Assembly: GCF_014645835.1 (NCBI RefSeq) | Contig: NZ_BMMM01000021.1 | Coordinates: 85,324 to 149,323, forward strand | DNA length: 64,000 nucleotides | From: Streptomyces albiflavescens | GTDB taxonomy: Bacteria; Actinomycetota; Actinomycetes; Streptomycetales; Streptomycetaceae | Reading direction: 5' to 3' | In this document: in pieces, positions 50,080 to 59,137 of the stretch | Layout of the letters: each line of letters starts with the position of its first letter | How positions within the stretch are numbered: the first letter of the stretch is position 1 | Notes under the pieces: generated by a model | What the model was told of the DNA's origin: nothing | Seen by the model: the letters and a program-made list of their open reading frames with translations, nothing else | The model's database searches: none | Position numbers and translations under genes: made by a program

Positions 50080-50350
50080 CCGACGGCACCTGAGAAGGCT
50101 TCCCACAGCAGTCCAAGCCGCGGGCGACGCCGTCGGCCAGATCGACAGAGACCTCCGCGTCGGCGAGATCGACTGGAGCATCTCCGTCGACTCGACCGTC
50201 ATGCGCACCCACCAACATGTGGCCGGCGCCCGCACCCTGGTGCAGGGGGTGAGGGCCTGGGCCGCTCGCGCGGCGGGTGCGCCAGCAAGCTCCACCTGAG
50301 CGCCGACGGTCGCTGCCGCCCACTGTCCCTGGTCGTCACCGGGTTGCCCA
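50080..50350 (+). pseudogene. IS5-type transposase fragment
   Basis: Frames encode VQAAGDAVGQIDRDLRVGEI, DWSISVDSTVMRTHQHVAGA and, after a frame change, ASKLHLSADGRCRPLSLVVT. The D-S-T-V-x-R-x-H-Q-H-A-A-G block carries the first catalytic Asp of IS5-type transposases. Both ends are missing. The preceding 49611-50079 shows nothing else recognisable. Confidence 0.7.
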
Positions 50351-50569
50351 AGCCAAGCCGAGCCACCGCACCTGGAACCGGAAACCGAAGGACGCGGCCC
50401 GCACCCTGGCCTCCGCCCAGCCTCCAGGGCCCCGCCCCATCCCCCCGCCCCACAAACCGACCACGACGGGGCCGGTGCCAAGGAGACCCTCCCTGGGCAG
50501 AGCCGAGGGCCCACCCTACGCCCAGGCCACCATCCCACTGGCCGAGGGCAGTCTCCTGGCCCTCGCACC

Positions 50570-50767
50570 CTCACCTGCGAGGCCCACGACGCCAGTTCCT
50601 GCACACCGCACCTGCGCCAGGCGCACACTTGGGACGAGGGCGGCCGAGGCCTGTTCATCTGCGCGCAACTCGCCCAGCGCCGGGGCACTCGTTACGGCGC
50701 CGACGGCAAGACCGTCTGGACCGAACAAGTCCCCCAGCCGCAGCTCGACGGCCGTTCCCAGTACTGA
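50570..50767 (+). pseudogene. Anti-sigma-type ATP-binding protein, C-terminal fragment
   Basis: The frame reads LTCEAHDASSCTPHLRQAHT, WDEGGRGLFICAQLAQRRGT, RYGADGKTVWTEQ. The D-E-x-G-R-G-L-x-L-V-A-x-L-x-x-R-W-G-x-R block is the ATP-lid end of the many streptomycete RsbW-like HATPase proteins. The ATP-binding N-terminal half is missing. The stretch 50351-50569 and 50768-50933 hold nothing recognised. Confidence 0.65.
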
Positions 50768-50933
50768 CTCTGACTGAATGACCAGGCCGGTCTCGTCCAG
50801 CGGATGCAGCACTGCGGCGTGCGCACTGAGATGTGCGCACCGAGCTGTGACGGAACCGGAGGTGGGGCACCGCACCGCCTGGCGAGGCCCCACCCATGAA
50901 CGAAAGACCGTTCCTCGCCCGTGCCGGAGAGGA

Positions 50934-52076
50934 TCAGAACTGCTCGACGAAGTACGGTTCGACGGTCATCCACCCGTTGCCCGCAGCCCCGTTGAGCCGG
51001 CCCGTCGAGTTCTTGGACAGGGTGTACCAGGACTCCACGTAGTCGGGGTCGTCGGTGAACCAGGAGTCGGGCATCGCGCTCAGCACCGCGTTCACCAAGG
51101 GAATGTACGTCCCCTGATCGGTGACGGTGAGCAGGGCCGTGGTGAGTGCCTGGGCCAGCGCCTTGTAGTTGGTGCCGTCGTCATCCTCCATCATGACGAC
51201 ATCGGCAAGGTTGTACTTGTAGTTCGACCAGTTGACCAAGATCTGGTTCGGGTAGTAGGTGGTGCCGTCGTAGTCCAGGTACGGCATGTCGACCGAGTCG
51301 ACACGAGCCTTGCCGTCCAGCCCGAAACCGGTGACCAGGGAGAACATCTCGGCTCCGCCCTTGAACCAGGGTTCCTGGTCGTCCTGCACCGCGACGGCCG
51401 TGACCTTGGTCGCCCACCAACCCGCCGCGTCGGCAGTGCTCGCCGATTCGGTCGGCTGCGCAGCGAGGCCCTTGTCGGCGAGCGCCTGGCGCAGCACCGT
51501 CAATCCGACCCGGTGCGCCTTGGAGACGTCGATGTCCAGGACGTAGAGGGGGCGTTCGGGCACTCGGGTGGTGTCCACGGCATGGGCGCGGCCCTGGCTG
51601 TCGTATGCCGTGATGGTCCTGGCGTGGTCGTCGGCTGCCGCGACGGCTACCCAAGGGGTGGCGTCGGCACTCAGATGCGGGCGCATGGCGGGCGCACCCA
51701 GGCGTATACGCAACAGCGAGCAGGTCGACGCGGGTAGCCCCTTCAGGGCCGCGATGTGTCGGTCCGCGGCGGACACCGAGGCCTGCAGTCGCCTTCCCGC
51801 CGGGTCACCGGCCTTGCCGGCCAGCGCTTGCAGATCCACCTCTTGTGTGCCGAGCGCGGCCGCACGGACCTTTGCCCTCCACTCCCGGTTCAGGAGTGAG
51901 GAGGACAACGACCGCGCGATCCCGTCCTCGACATCGTGGACCGGGGAGTGCCGGAGTGCCGTGGTCTGGTCCCCCGCGTCCGTCGCTGTCGCGGCGATGG
52001 CCGGCTGGACGGTGCCGACGACAGCGGCCAGCGCCACACCGATCAGGGCGCTGCGCCGCTTGCTTGGTCTCTTCAC
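50934..52076 (-). CDS. Secreted protein of unknown function, possibly DUF3103-like
   Basis: GTG start at 52076 (VKRPSKRRSALIGVALAAVV) after AGGAGGAG; 380 residues with a signal peptide cleaved near AIAATA. The mature protein has VAVAAADDHARTITAYDSQG, a strand RPLYVLDIDVSKAHRVGL, and an unusual acidic/aromatic C-terminal half: DVVMMEDDDGTNY, PDSWFTDDPDYVESWYTLSK. The layout recalls secreted DUF3103 proteins, but that is a weak resemblance. The Asp-rich loops could bind calcium. Not part of an evident operon. Confidence 0.65.
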   Translation of the reverse strand: MKRPSKRRSALIGVALAAVVGTVQPAIAATATDAGDQTTALRHSPVHDVEDGIARSLSSSLLNREWRAKVRAAALGTQEVDLQALAGKAGDPAGRRLQASVSAADRHIAALKGLPASTCSLLRIRLGAPAMRPHLSADATPWVAVAAADDHARTITAYDSQGRAHAVDTTRVPERPLYVLDIDVSKAHRVGLTVLRQALADKGLAAQPTESASTADAAGWWATKVTAVAVQDDQEPWFKGGAEMFSLVTGFGLDGKARVDSVDMPYLDYDGTTYYPNQILVNWSNYKYNLADVVMMEDDDGTNYKALAQALTTALLTVTDQGTYIPLVNAVLSAMPDSWFTDDPDYVESWYTLSKNSTGRLNGAAGNGWMTVEPYFVEQF

Positions 52077-52393
52077 CGTGCTCCTCCTGTTGTTGGTCGC
52101 TGCCCCTGGATGAACGGGGTGCCGCATCCGAGGGGTTGGTGAACCCGAGTTGTCTCGGGCGTCTTGTGTGATCAGGGCTCCGTACGTCACGCCGCGCCGA
52201 ACAACCAGCAAGACGGAAATGACTTGTCCATGACAATTCACAGCTCCATTCCCGATCTCTACGGACCGGGTCAGGAACAGTCCAGACGTGGCGCAGGAAT
52301 CAAGCAGCTCGGGGGACTTGCCCCATCGGTGGCACCGGTCCGCGCACTGTTGCGCCGGTCGAATCCGGGCCGCACGACAGAATCCGTCGTCTG

Positions 52394-52741
52394 CTACCCC
52401 GAAGGATCGTCGGTCGGCCGCTGCCGGGCACGGCTCAACGAGCTCAACATGATCTTCTCAGTGCTGCGAAGGTACGCTTCGGCCGCGCGCTGCGCTTCCT
52501 CGACCCGGCGCTCGGCCACGGCACGCACAACCGGCGCAAGCCGCCCCGCCGCCGTGGCCGCGTCCTCGAACGGCATCCGCAGGGAGCGCCGTACCGGGAG
52601 ATAGGCATTGAACAGCGTGTTGGTGAGTCGCTCGGGGGGCAGAAGGGATCCGGGCCTGCGTCTGCCGCTCAGGTTGTCTTCGCGCAGCCGGCCTTCAAGC
52701 AGGTCGACCACGGATGGGCGAGGAATGCTTTCGACGTCCAC
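52394..52741 (-). CDS. Small hypothetical protein
   Basis: GTG start at 52741 with GGAG 8 nt upstream; 115 residues (MDVESIPRPSVVDLLEGRLR when the start is read as Met). Mostly helical and Arg-rich, with AATAAGRLAPVVRAVAERRV and EEAQRAAEAYLRSTEKIML. No family recognised; it could be a coiled structural or regulatory protein. The gap 52077-52393 holds no other gene. Confidence 0.45.
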   Translation of the reverse strand: MDVESIPRPSVVDLLEGRLREDNLSGRRRPGSLLPPERLTNTLFNAYLPVRRSLRMPFEDAATAAGRLAPVVRAVAERRVEEAQRAAEAYLRSTEKIMLSSLSRARQRPTDDPSG

Positions 52742-53414
52742 GGAGGGTCTCCAGAGCTACGGGCGGGGGGTCCAGTAGTTCACGAGCGCAGCGGTTCATC
52801 GGTTCACTGGTTGAGTGGCTCAGCCACGGTGCCAGTGAAGCAGTCTTACGACGATCTCGTCAATCCTCCACTGACGAGGGCGAGTTGATGTGGATGTGGA
52901 CTACGTCTGCAAAGCGGAGGGTTCGTTTCGGTGCTGGATGAGATCAAGGTGCGCGGGCCAGTCGGCCGTCCCCGCACGGGTCCCGACGCGGACGGGGTCC
53001 GACCTCGCGATACGGCCTTACGACAAGACGCCCGACAGTCGCACGGCGGGACTTCAACTGCGCGAATCCATCATCTGGATGCGCAGCCTCAAACCGGAGC
53101 AGCGGTATTCACACCCGACTCGCGGCCGAAGCCGATACCCGTCAGTTCAGGCCGGTGACGTGACGGCCCCGGCCGAGATGCCGGGCGAAGAACCCGACCG
53201 CCATTGTCGACCTCGAACGTGACGCGATGACCGGGTGCCACCATCCAGCACATCAGCCGGCCGGTGCGAACGCGCCGGGGTCCTGGTGCACCTCGCGATC
53301 GCGATCGTGCTGGGGCGGCGAGCCTGTCGGAGCTGAAGCAACTCCGGTTGCATCACCGGCTGTTGTTCGGGCCCATGATGCTGGTAGCCATGGTGACCAT
53401 GGCGACGGCGTTGG
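52742..53414. other. Stretch without an intact gene, possible IS5 scrap
   Basis: Rightward frame near 52931-53000 reads LDEIKVRGPVGRPRTGPDAD, reminiscent of the IKxRGPxGRPRTRPDAV block of IS5-type transposases, then loses frame. A later stretch (LHHRLLFGPMMLVAMVTMAT) is hydrophobic but unrecognised. No gene assigned. Confidence 0.3.
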
Positions 53415-54038
53415 TCATGCCGTGCCGGTCGGCAGCCAGGTGTCGATCGCTGCTGCCAGCTCGTCGACTTCGGTGAAGACGTGTCCATTCATACCCAGGG
53501 CCTGCGCTGCGCGCACGTTCTCTTCGCGGTCGTCGACGAAGAGGAAGTCAGCGGGCGCGGCCCGCATGGCGGCGAGGCAGTGGTGGAACGCTGCCGGGTC
53601 CGGCTTCGCCGCGCTGATCTTTCCGGAGAAGGCGACGTGGTCCAGGTTCCGCAGCCAGGGCTGCGCGGCAACGAAGCTGTCCGCGTGGTCCGAGGGAATG
53701 TTGGACAGCAGGGCGACCTCGGCGAAGTCACGCAGCGACTGCGCGTAGGCGACCATGCGGCCGTCGACGCGTGACCAGCTGTCGATGTCAGCGAGCCGCA
53801 GCTGCTCGATCGTGTCGGCATCGACGGGGACTGACAGCCACCGCAGTACGGCCGTCCAGTACTCGGGCGCGGACTGCTGCGCGGCGTCGTAGGGCGGGCG
53901 GCAGGCCCAGTAGGCCTCGGCGAAGGCGTCTGCGGGTGCGTTGCACCGGGCGGCCATCTCAGCCAAGGCGCCCGGGCGCTGGTGGAGGGCGATGACCCCG
54001 AAGAGGTCGAACAGCACGATTCGTCGGTCGGTGGGCAT
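53415..54038 (-). CDS. HAD-family hydrolase
   Basis: 207 residues; GGAGGAA precedes the ATG. HAD motifs: nucleophile Asp in IVLFDLFGVI, motif II Ser in VALLSNIPSD, Lys in ISAAKPDPAAF and the acidic pair in FLFVDDREENV. The cap is a small helical insert (C1 type), giving an HAD-IA-like phosphatase. The second acidic residue of motif I is replaced (DLFG rather than DxDG), as in some HAD-IA dehalogenase-like proteins. It lies 18 bp after the LLM gene, in the same direction. Confidence 0.85.
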   Translation of the reverse strand: MPTDRRIVLFDLFGVIALHQRPGALAEMAARCNAPADAFAEAYWACRPPYDAAQQSAPEYWTAVLRWLSVPVDADTIEQLRLADIDSWSRVDGRMVAYAQSLRDFAEVALLSNIPSDHADSFVAAQPWLRNLDHVAFSGKISAAKPDPAAFHHCLAAMRAAPADFLFVDDREENVRAAQALGMNGHVFTEVDELAAAIDTWLPTGTA

Positions 54039-54056
54039 GGTGGGTTCCTCCGGGTC

Positions 54057-54878
54057 CTAGTGGTCTTCGGTTCGGGGGTGGGGGTCCAGGGCGCTGGCGA
54101 GCGAGTGGAGGGACGCCAGGGCGTCGGGGCCGGTGGGAGCGAGGACGACGCTGGTCTCGCCTGCTGCGTGGCGGTCCCTGATCGCTTCGCGTGCCCCGTC
54201 GGGGGTGCCGGCGATGCTCAGCTCGCGGACCCAGGTGGCGGGCATGGTCTGGGCACATCGCTCGGCGTCGGCGCAGGCAGCGCGGTGTTCGCGCAGCTGC
54301 GCGGCGAAGGGCAGGGGGTCGATGTGCGCGGCCCAGCCCGGCTCGCCGATGGCGGTCAGACCGTCGCGGACGCGGGCGAGAGCGGCGTCCTCGTCGTCGT
54401 CGGCGGCGGCGACGACTTCGGGGCCGATGGCGTCAGAGGCGCTGCCCAGATGCCGCAGCGAGGACGTGATGCAGGCGGGGGCCGCGGGCTCGGCCAGGAG
54501 GAGTCCGTCAGCCACCTCGCCCGCGCTGCCTGCGATGTGGGGCCGCGTACGCCGAGGATGACCGGGGGGGACGATGTCGGGAGCCTCGGTGATGACGACG
54601 CCTTCGCTGCGCACGTAGCGGCCGTCTGCCGGGCCGGGCTCGCCGCGCATGAGCAGGCGCAGCGCGGTCGTGTACTCCTTGATGCTGGTGGTGTCGGCGA
54701 GGACGGGGCCGGCCTGTGCGAGTCCGCCGCGCCGGCCGAGGTCCTCCACCACCCATACCTGGTCGAACCCCAGCTCTTCGGCTCGCCGGGCGTAAGGCAG
54801 CACGTCCCGGACGGGCAGGTCGCGAGGGAGCATCACACCGACACGGCCGCGGGCGGGGGTGGCGTCTGTCTCGGGCAT
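54057..54878 (-). pseudogene. LLM-type flavin oxidoreductase with core deletion and double frameshift
   Basis: 273 residues from ATG 54878 with AAGGAG. It starts as a luciferase-like monooxygenase (RAEELGFDQVWVVEDLGRRG), but after GLAQAGPVLADTT it jumps to SIKEYTTALRLLMRGEPGP. About 45-50 residues of the TIM-barrel core normally lie between. Further on, a run of seven G (plus strand, 54565-54571) coincides with a stretch where the expected VPPVILGVRGP is encoded one frame over, and the main frame resumes at AGSAGEVADGLLLAEPAAPA. The product is continuous but probably not a working enzyme. Confidence 0.6.
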
Positions 54879-54987
54879 CGGGGGCTCCTTCTGCAGGCGG
54901 TGGGGATCTCCCCCACCGGTCTGGCACCCGGCAGGGGTGAGCGGGGAGCCTGTGCGGCACGGTGTTCGGGCCGTGCCGCACAGGCGG

Positions 54988-56184
54988 TCAGTGACTGCTC
55001 GGCGCCATCTCGCGCGTGCGGTCGGATCCGGTGCGCAGGATTCCGGCGGTCGCAGCGGCGATCACGCACAGCAGGGTCAGCAGCAGGAAGGTGTGGTTCA
55101 GCGCCACGAGGTGGGTCATCCAGCCGATGACGGCGGGGCCGGCGAGCATGCCGAGGTAGCCGAGCCCGGCGACGCGGGAGACGTTGGTTCCGGCAGCGGA
55201 GGGGTCGGCGTGCCCGGCTGCGCTGAACAGTTGGGGGATGCAGCCGGACAGCCCCAGGCCGAACAGTGCCCAGCCCGCGAACGCGGCCCAGATCCACGGG
55301 GAGAGGGCCACGATCGTGATTCCGACGGCGGCCATGGCCGAGCCGTGGCGCAGGATGGCCACGGGCCCGAACCGGGCGGAGAGGCGGTCGGCGAGCAGTC
55401 GGCCGATGGTCATCGTCGCCGCGTAGGTGCCGTAGCCGAAGGCGGCGGTGCTCGCGGGTGCACCGAGGATGTTCCTCAGGTGCAGGGCGCTCCAGTCGTT
55501 GGCGGCCCCCTCGCACAGCATGATCATCAGGGCCAGGGCGGCGAGGATCCAGATGCGCCCGGGGGCGGTGCGTCGCTTCGCGGTCGCATCGCCCTCATCC
55601 TCCGCAGCGGTGGTGGCGGACACCGGCGCGACCGGCAGCAGACCGCGTGCCGACACCAGTGCGGTCACGATGCCCACGGCTCCTGCGGCGCCGAGCGTCG
55701 CGGCCGGACTCATACCGGCGCTCGCGGCGCCCGCTCCGACGAGCGCGGCGATGACCCCGCCGACGGAGAACGTGGCGTGGAAGGCCGACATGACGGGCCG
55801 GTTGTATGACTTCTCCACATGCACGGCGTGGGCGTTCATGCTCACGTCGAGGCAACCGTTGCCGAAGCCGAAGATCAGCAGGGCGCCTGCGAGCGTCCAG
55901 GGATCCCGCGGGAGGCCGGGCAGCACCAGGGCCGCGCTGCAGAGAACGCCGGCGGCGGGGACCACGACGCGCGTTCCGAGGCGGTCGGCCAGGCGGCCGG
56001 CCATCTGCATACCGATGAAGGCCCCGACACCCAGCAGCACCAGGAAGCCCCCCAGCGTCGCGTGGCTGATGCCAACGCGCTCCTCGACGGCGGGGATCTG
56101 CACCACCCATATGCCCACCAGGGTGCCGTTGAGGATGAAGTAAACGAAGGTCGCCACACGGGCGGCTCGGAGCGAATGTTCCAT
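54988..56184 (-). CDS. MFS transporter
   Basis: The start at 56184 (MEHSLRAARVATF) is preferred because upstream in-frame ATGs (56196, 56205) fall in or next to the operator. 398 residues with twelve expected helices. First-helix block FVYFILNGTLVGIWVVQIPA, motif A GRLADRLGTR, GFGNGCLDVSMNAHAVHVEK and a central Glu/Asp-rich loop. It belongs to the YbjJ/FucP-like MFS group without drug-efflux hallmarks. Likely leads an operon with the LLM and HAD genes and is divergent from deoR. Confidence 0.85.
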   Translation of the reverse strand: MEHSLRAARVATFVYFILNGTLVGIWVVQIPAVEERVGISHATLGGFLVLLGVGAFIGMQMAGRLADRLGTRVVVPAAGVLCSAALVLPGLPRDPWTLAGALLIFGFGNGCLDVSMNAHAVHVEKSYNRPVMSAFHATFSVGGVIAALVGAGAASAGMSPAATLGAAGAVGIVTALVSARGLLPVAPVSATTAAEDEGDATAKRRTAPGRIWILAALALMIMLCEGAANDWSALHLRNILGAPASTAAFGYGTYAATMTIGRLLADRLSARFGPVAILRHGSAMAAVGITIVALSPWIWAAFAGWALFGLGLSGCIPQLFSAAGHADPSAAGTNVSRVAGLGYLGMLAGPAVIGWMTHLVALNHTFLLLTLLCVIAAATAGILRTGSDRTREMAPSSH

Positions 56185-56198
56185 GCCAACCACCATAA

Positions 56199-56249
56199 CG
56201 AACATCTTTTGTGTTTGAAGAACTGATTTCCGAACAGTTTGAGTGTTCG
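56199..56249. promoter_or_regulatory. DeoR operator region
   Basis: CGAACA (56231-56236) and TGTTCG (56244-56249) form an inverted repeat with 7-bp spacing; a third half-site CGAACA lies at 56199-56204. They occupy the divergent promoter region between the MFS and deoR genes, as expected for a locally acting DeoR repressor. Confidence 0.55.
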
Positions 56250-56273
56250 TTCTGGGTGGTGTTCAATCGCGGT

Positions 56274-57035
56274 ATGAGCAACGCAGACCGTCACCGGCTG
56301 ATCGCCCAGGCCGTCAAAGAGTCGGGCAGTGCCACGGTCCAGAAACTCGCCCAGCTGACCGGCGCCTCGGAGATGACCATCCGGCGCGACCTCGACACAC
56401 TGGCCGCGCAAGGCGTCCTCGAACGCGTCCGCGGCGGGGCACGCACCTTGCTGCTCAGGGGTGAGGAACCGCCCTTCGCGCTGCGCGCCCACGAGGCCGT
56501 CGACGCCAAGCGCCGGATCGCAGCCGAGGTGTCCTCGCTCATCGCCGACGGCGAGACCGTCCTCCTGGACAGCGGCACCACCTGCCTGGAGGTCGCCCGC
56601 CTGCTGCGTGGACGAGCGGTCACTGTGATGCCCCTGTCATTGCAGGCCATCCACATTCTCAGCGACTCTCCGAGTCCGACCACACTGATGGTGCCCGGCG
56701 GACGTCCCCGCTCCGCCGAGGGGGCCCTGACCGGACCCCTCACGCTCGCCTCCCTGTCGGCACTGCGCTTCGACACTGCCGTCGTCGGCTGCTGCGGCCT
56801 GAGCGCAGCCGAGGGCCTGACCGCCTACGACCTCGACGACGCGGCAGTGAAGAAGGCGAGCATCGCCTCCGCACGTCGCATCATCGCCGCCGCGGACGGC
56901 AGCAAGCTCGGCCACACCGCCTACGCCCACGTCGGCCCCTCCACGCTCCTGCACACCTTCGTCACCGACACCACGGCGCCCGCCGACGAGGTGGCCGCGC
57001 TCGAAGACGCCGGCACCGTCGTCAAGGCCGTCTGA
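56274..57035 (+). CDS. DeoR-family transcriptional repressor
   Basis: ATG at 56274 (MSNADRHRLIAQAVKESGSA); an upstream start at 56211 would cover the operator. 253 residues. HTH TVQKLAQLTGASEMTIRRDL at about 21-40, then the sugar-phosphate-binding DeoRC domain with GETVLLDSGTTCLEVARLL, LMVPGG and DTAVVGCCGLSAAEGLTAYD. Such regulators respond to phosphorylated sugars, so the divergent MFS transporter may carry a sugar or polyol. Confidence 0.9.
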   Translation: MSNADRHRLIAQAVKESGSATVQKLAQLTGASEMTIRRDLDTLAAQGVLERVRGGARTLLLRGEEPPFALRAHEAVDAKRRIAAEVSSLIADGETVLLDSGTTCLEVARLLRGRAVTVMPLSLQAIHILSDSPSPTTLMVPGGRPRSAEGALTGPLTLASLSALRFDTAVVGCCGLSAAEGLTAYDLDDAAVKKASIASARRIIAAADGSKLGHTAYAHVGPSTLLHTFVTDTTAPADEVAALEDAGTVVKAV

Positions 57036-57239
57036 CGAGGCCGCCGCACGAGGCGGGACTCGGTGAGCCGCCTTCGTCTTCATCGTTCGCCGAGTCAGAG
57101 CCACCATCGACAAAACCATGAGCGATTGGAATTGAAGTCGAGCAGGGAGTTGCACCGCCATCGTCCTGACTATCCGCGCCGGTGGCATGCCTGCTCTTTC
57201 CTGGCCGAGCCTGACAGGCTTCGCGGCTGTCATCGGTCG

Positions 57240-57693
57240 GCGCGGCCAAGGGCCAACCACTCCGAGCACGTGCCGTTAAGGTCGCGAGGAACCGGAGCTG
57301 CTCGACGGCTTCGCCGTCCTCCCGCCGGGTGAAGGTGGCCGAACGCTTGCCCACCTCGCTGCCGCGGACGACGACACTCCAGCCGGGCCGTACGTCGACC
57401 GACACCTGCAGCAGGTGGCTGTCGGGGCTGGTGATCGTGATGAACGGCTCCTCGTGAGCGTACGGATCCTGCTCACCCTCGGTCAGTTCCCGACCGAACC
57501 AGTACTCCTCGACCATCCGACCCCCGCGGTGACGGTGGACAGCGGCCGTAGACGTGGCATCGGGGCCGAAGCCGACCTGGTGGACAACCGACGCCGTCCA
57601 TTCCCCCTCCGCGACCGGCGGAGTGTGTTGCTGGATCAGCATGTCGGGGTATTCCTTGATCACGTTCTGCATGTCGGCCCGTGCGGGCCCCAC
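57240..57693 (-). pseudogene. Possible SnoaL/NTF2-like gene remnant
   Basis: The leftward frame reads MQNVIKEYPDMLIQQHTPPV, EGEWTASVVHQVGFGPDATS, HRGGRMVEEYWFGRELTEGE and ends in beta-type sequence to about EQLRFLATL. The GRMVEEYWFG block resembles SnoaL-like domains. The start lacks a ribosome site and the last 90 codons to 57022 look out of frame, so it is probably decayed. 57036-57239 holds nothing else. Confidence 0.35.
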
Positions 57694-57732
57694 CCGACCA
57701 CGCGATCACGTAAAAAACTTCACCAGTCGAAT

Positions 57733-58512
57733 TCAGACGATCTTGATGGTGCCGCCGTCAATGACGTAGTCGGCGCCGGTGATGTTTCCGGCCGCGTCGG
57801 ACAGGAGGAACGCGATCAGGGCCGCCACTTCCTCCGCTTCGGTCATGCGGCCGGTCGTGACGTTTTGGCCCTTCACCATCTGCTGGCGGAAGTCGGCAAG
57901 ACTCATGCCGGACGCGGCGGCCCACTGGGCAACCGCGCCGTTGGGGTCCGAGTAGACGGAGGTGTTGACCAAGCCGGGGGAAATGGTGTTCACCCGTACA
58001 CCCTGGGGACCGAACTCCTCGGACAGCGCCTTGCCGATCGCGGTGACCGCCGCCTTGGCCGAGCTGATGGCGGGCGGGAAGCCTCCGGACATCAGGGCCA
58101 TGATGGACGAGACGTTGACGATCGCTCCCCGGCGCTCGATCAGGCTGGGCAGGGCCGCCCGGGTGGCACGGACGGTGCTGAGCACGTTCATGTCGAACGC
58201 GCTGGTCCACTCGGACTCGGCGACATCGAGGAAGCCGACGGTCGTCCCGTCCCCGCCTCCCACGTTGTTCACCAGCAGATCGATGCCGCCCAGCTCGGCC
58301 AGCGCGCCGTCGATGAGAGCGGAGACCCCTTCCGCGGTGCCCAGGTCCGCCGACACCGCATGCGCACCGGTCTCCTTCAACTCGGGCGTGACGGTACGGG
58401 CGGCGCCCACGACACGGACACCCTCGCCGATCAGGGTCCGGACGGTGGCCAGTCCAATGCCCCGGCTGGCTCCGGTGACTACAGCGGTCCTGTTGGTGAG
58501 GTTGAGGTTCAT
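57733..58512 (-). CDS. SDR-family protein with Tyr replaced
   Basis: 259 residues from ATG 58512. TGASRGIG near 14-21, NNVGGGDGTTVGF (Ala of NNAG replaced by Val), VNVSSIMALMSGG and C-terminal TGADYVIDGGTIKIV. The catalytic YxxxK position reads ISSAK, so Tyr is Ile. The remaining fold is intact. It may be a non-catalytic or altered SDR, or may have lost activity; neighbouring genes are visibly decaying. Lies downstream of the aldo/keto reductase debris. Confidence 0.75.
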   Translation of the reverse strand: MNLNLTNRTAVVTGASRGIGLATVRTLIGEGVRVVGAARTVTPELKETGAHAVSADLGTAEGVSALIDGALAELGGIDLLVNNVGGGDGTTVGFLDVAESEWTSAFDMNVLSTVRATRAALPSLIERRGAIVNVSSIMALMSGGFPPAISSAKAAVTAIGKALSEEFGPQGVRVNTISPGLVNTSVYSDPNGAVAQWAAASGMSLADFRQQMVKGQNVTTGRMTEAEEVAALIAFLLSDAAGNITGADYVIDGGTIKIV

Positions 58513-58623
58513 GACACTCCAATTTCTCGAACTGCGGATACACGAGGGGGATGGTGAGCAGGTGGGGCGGGCTGGACGCGGCATCCGGTCGTGTCGGGCC
58601 CAGCCGCCGACGCATGGCCGTCG

Positions 58624-59137
58624 TCAGCCGGCGAACCGGGCGCCAGGCGGCCCACCGACGGCGCTGATGGGGGTCGGTGATCGAGGGCGGGGTGGCGTTG
58701 TAGGTGTCGGCGGGGTTGATGTCGGTGCCGGGCGGGACGATCGCGTCGATGGCATCCAGGACGTCGCCGGTGAGCACGTCGGAGGCCTCGATCGAGTCCC
58801 GCAGCTGCTGCGGCGTACGGGGGGCCGATGATCACCGAGGTGACGGCCGGGTGCGCGCGAACGAAGGCGTGGGCCAGCTGCGGCAGCGTGAGGCCGGCCT
58901 GGTCGGCGACCTTGGACAGGGCGTCGACGATCTCGGCGCGGCGGGCGTTGGCCGGGTTGGTGGTGTCGAACATCGGCGGGTTGAGCCTGGCCCGGTGGGC
59001 GTCGGTGACGTCCCGGCCGCTGAGGCAGCCGTGGGCGAGCGGGCTCTAGCTGAGCACGCCCAGGTTGTAGCGCTGCGCGGTGGGCAGCACCGCCGTCTCG
59101 ACCGCACGGTTGACGATGGAGTACGGCGGCTGCTCGG
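58624..59137 (-). pseudogene. Aldo/keto reductase, 3' part, multiply interrupted
   Basis: Leftward frames read EQPPYSIVNRAVETAVLPTA, QRYNLGVLS followed by an in-frame TAG where Trp is expected, SPLAHGCLSGRDVTDAH, then MFDTTNPANARRAEIVDALS, AHAFVRAHPAVTSVIIGP and, one frame over, QQLRDSIEASDVLTGDVLDA and IDAIVPPGTDINPADTYNAT. This is the second half of an aldo/keto reductase with at least one stop and one frameshift. It continues the AKR segment fused to the SDR upstream. Confidence 0.75.

Noticed and set aside
52394..52741. Small Arg-rich protein as part of a toxin-antitoxin pair
   Set aside because: No partner frame of suitable size overlaps or adjoins it and no toxin motif was seen.
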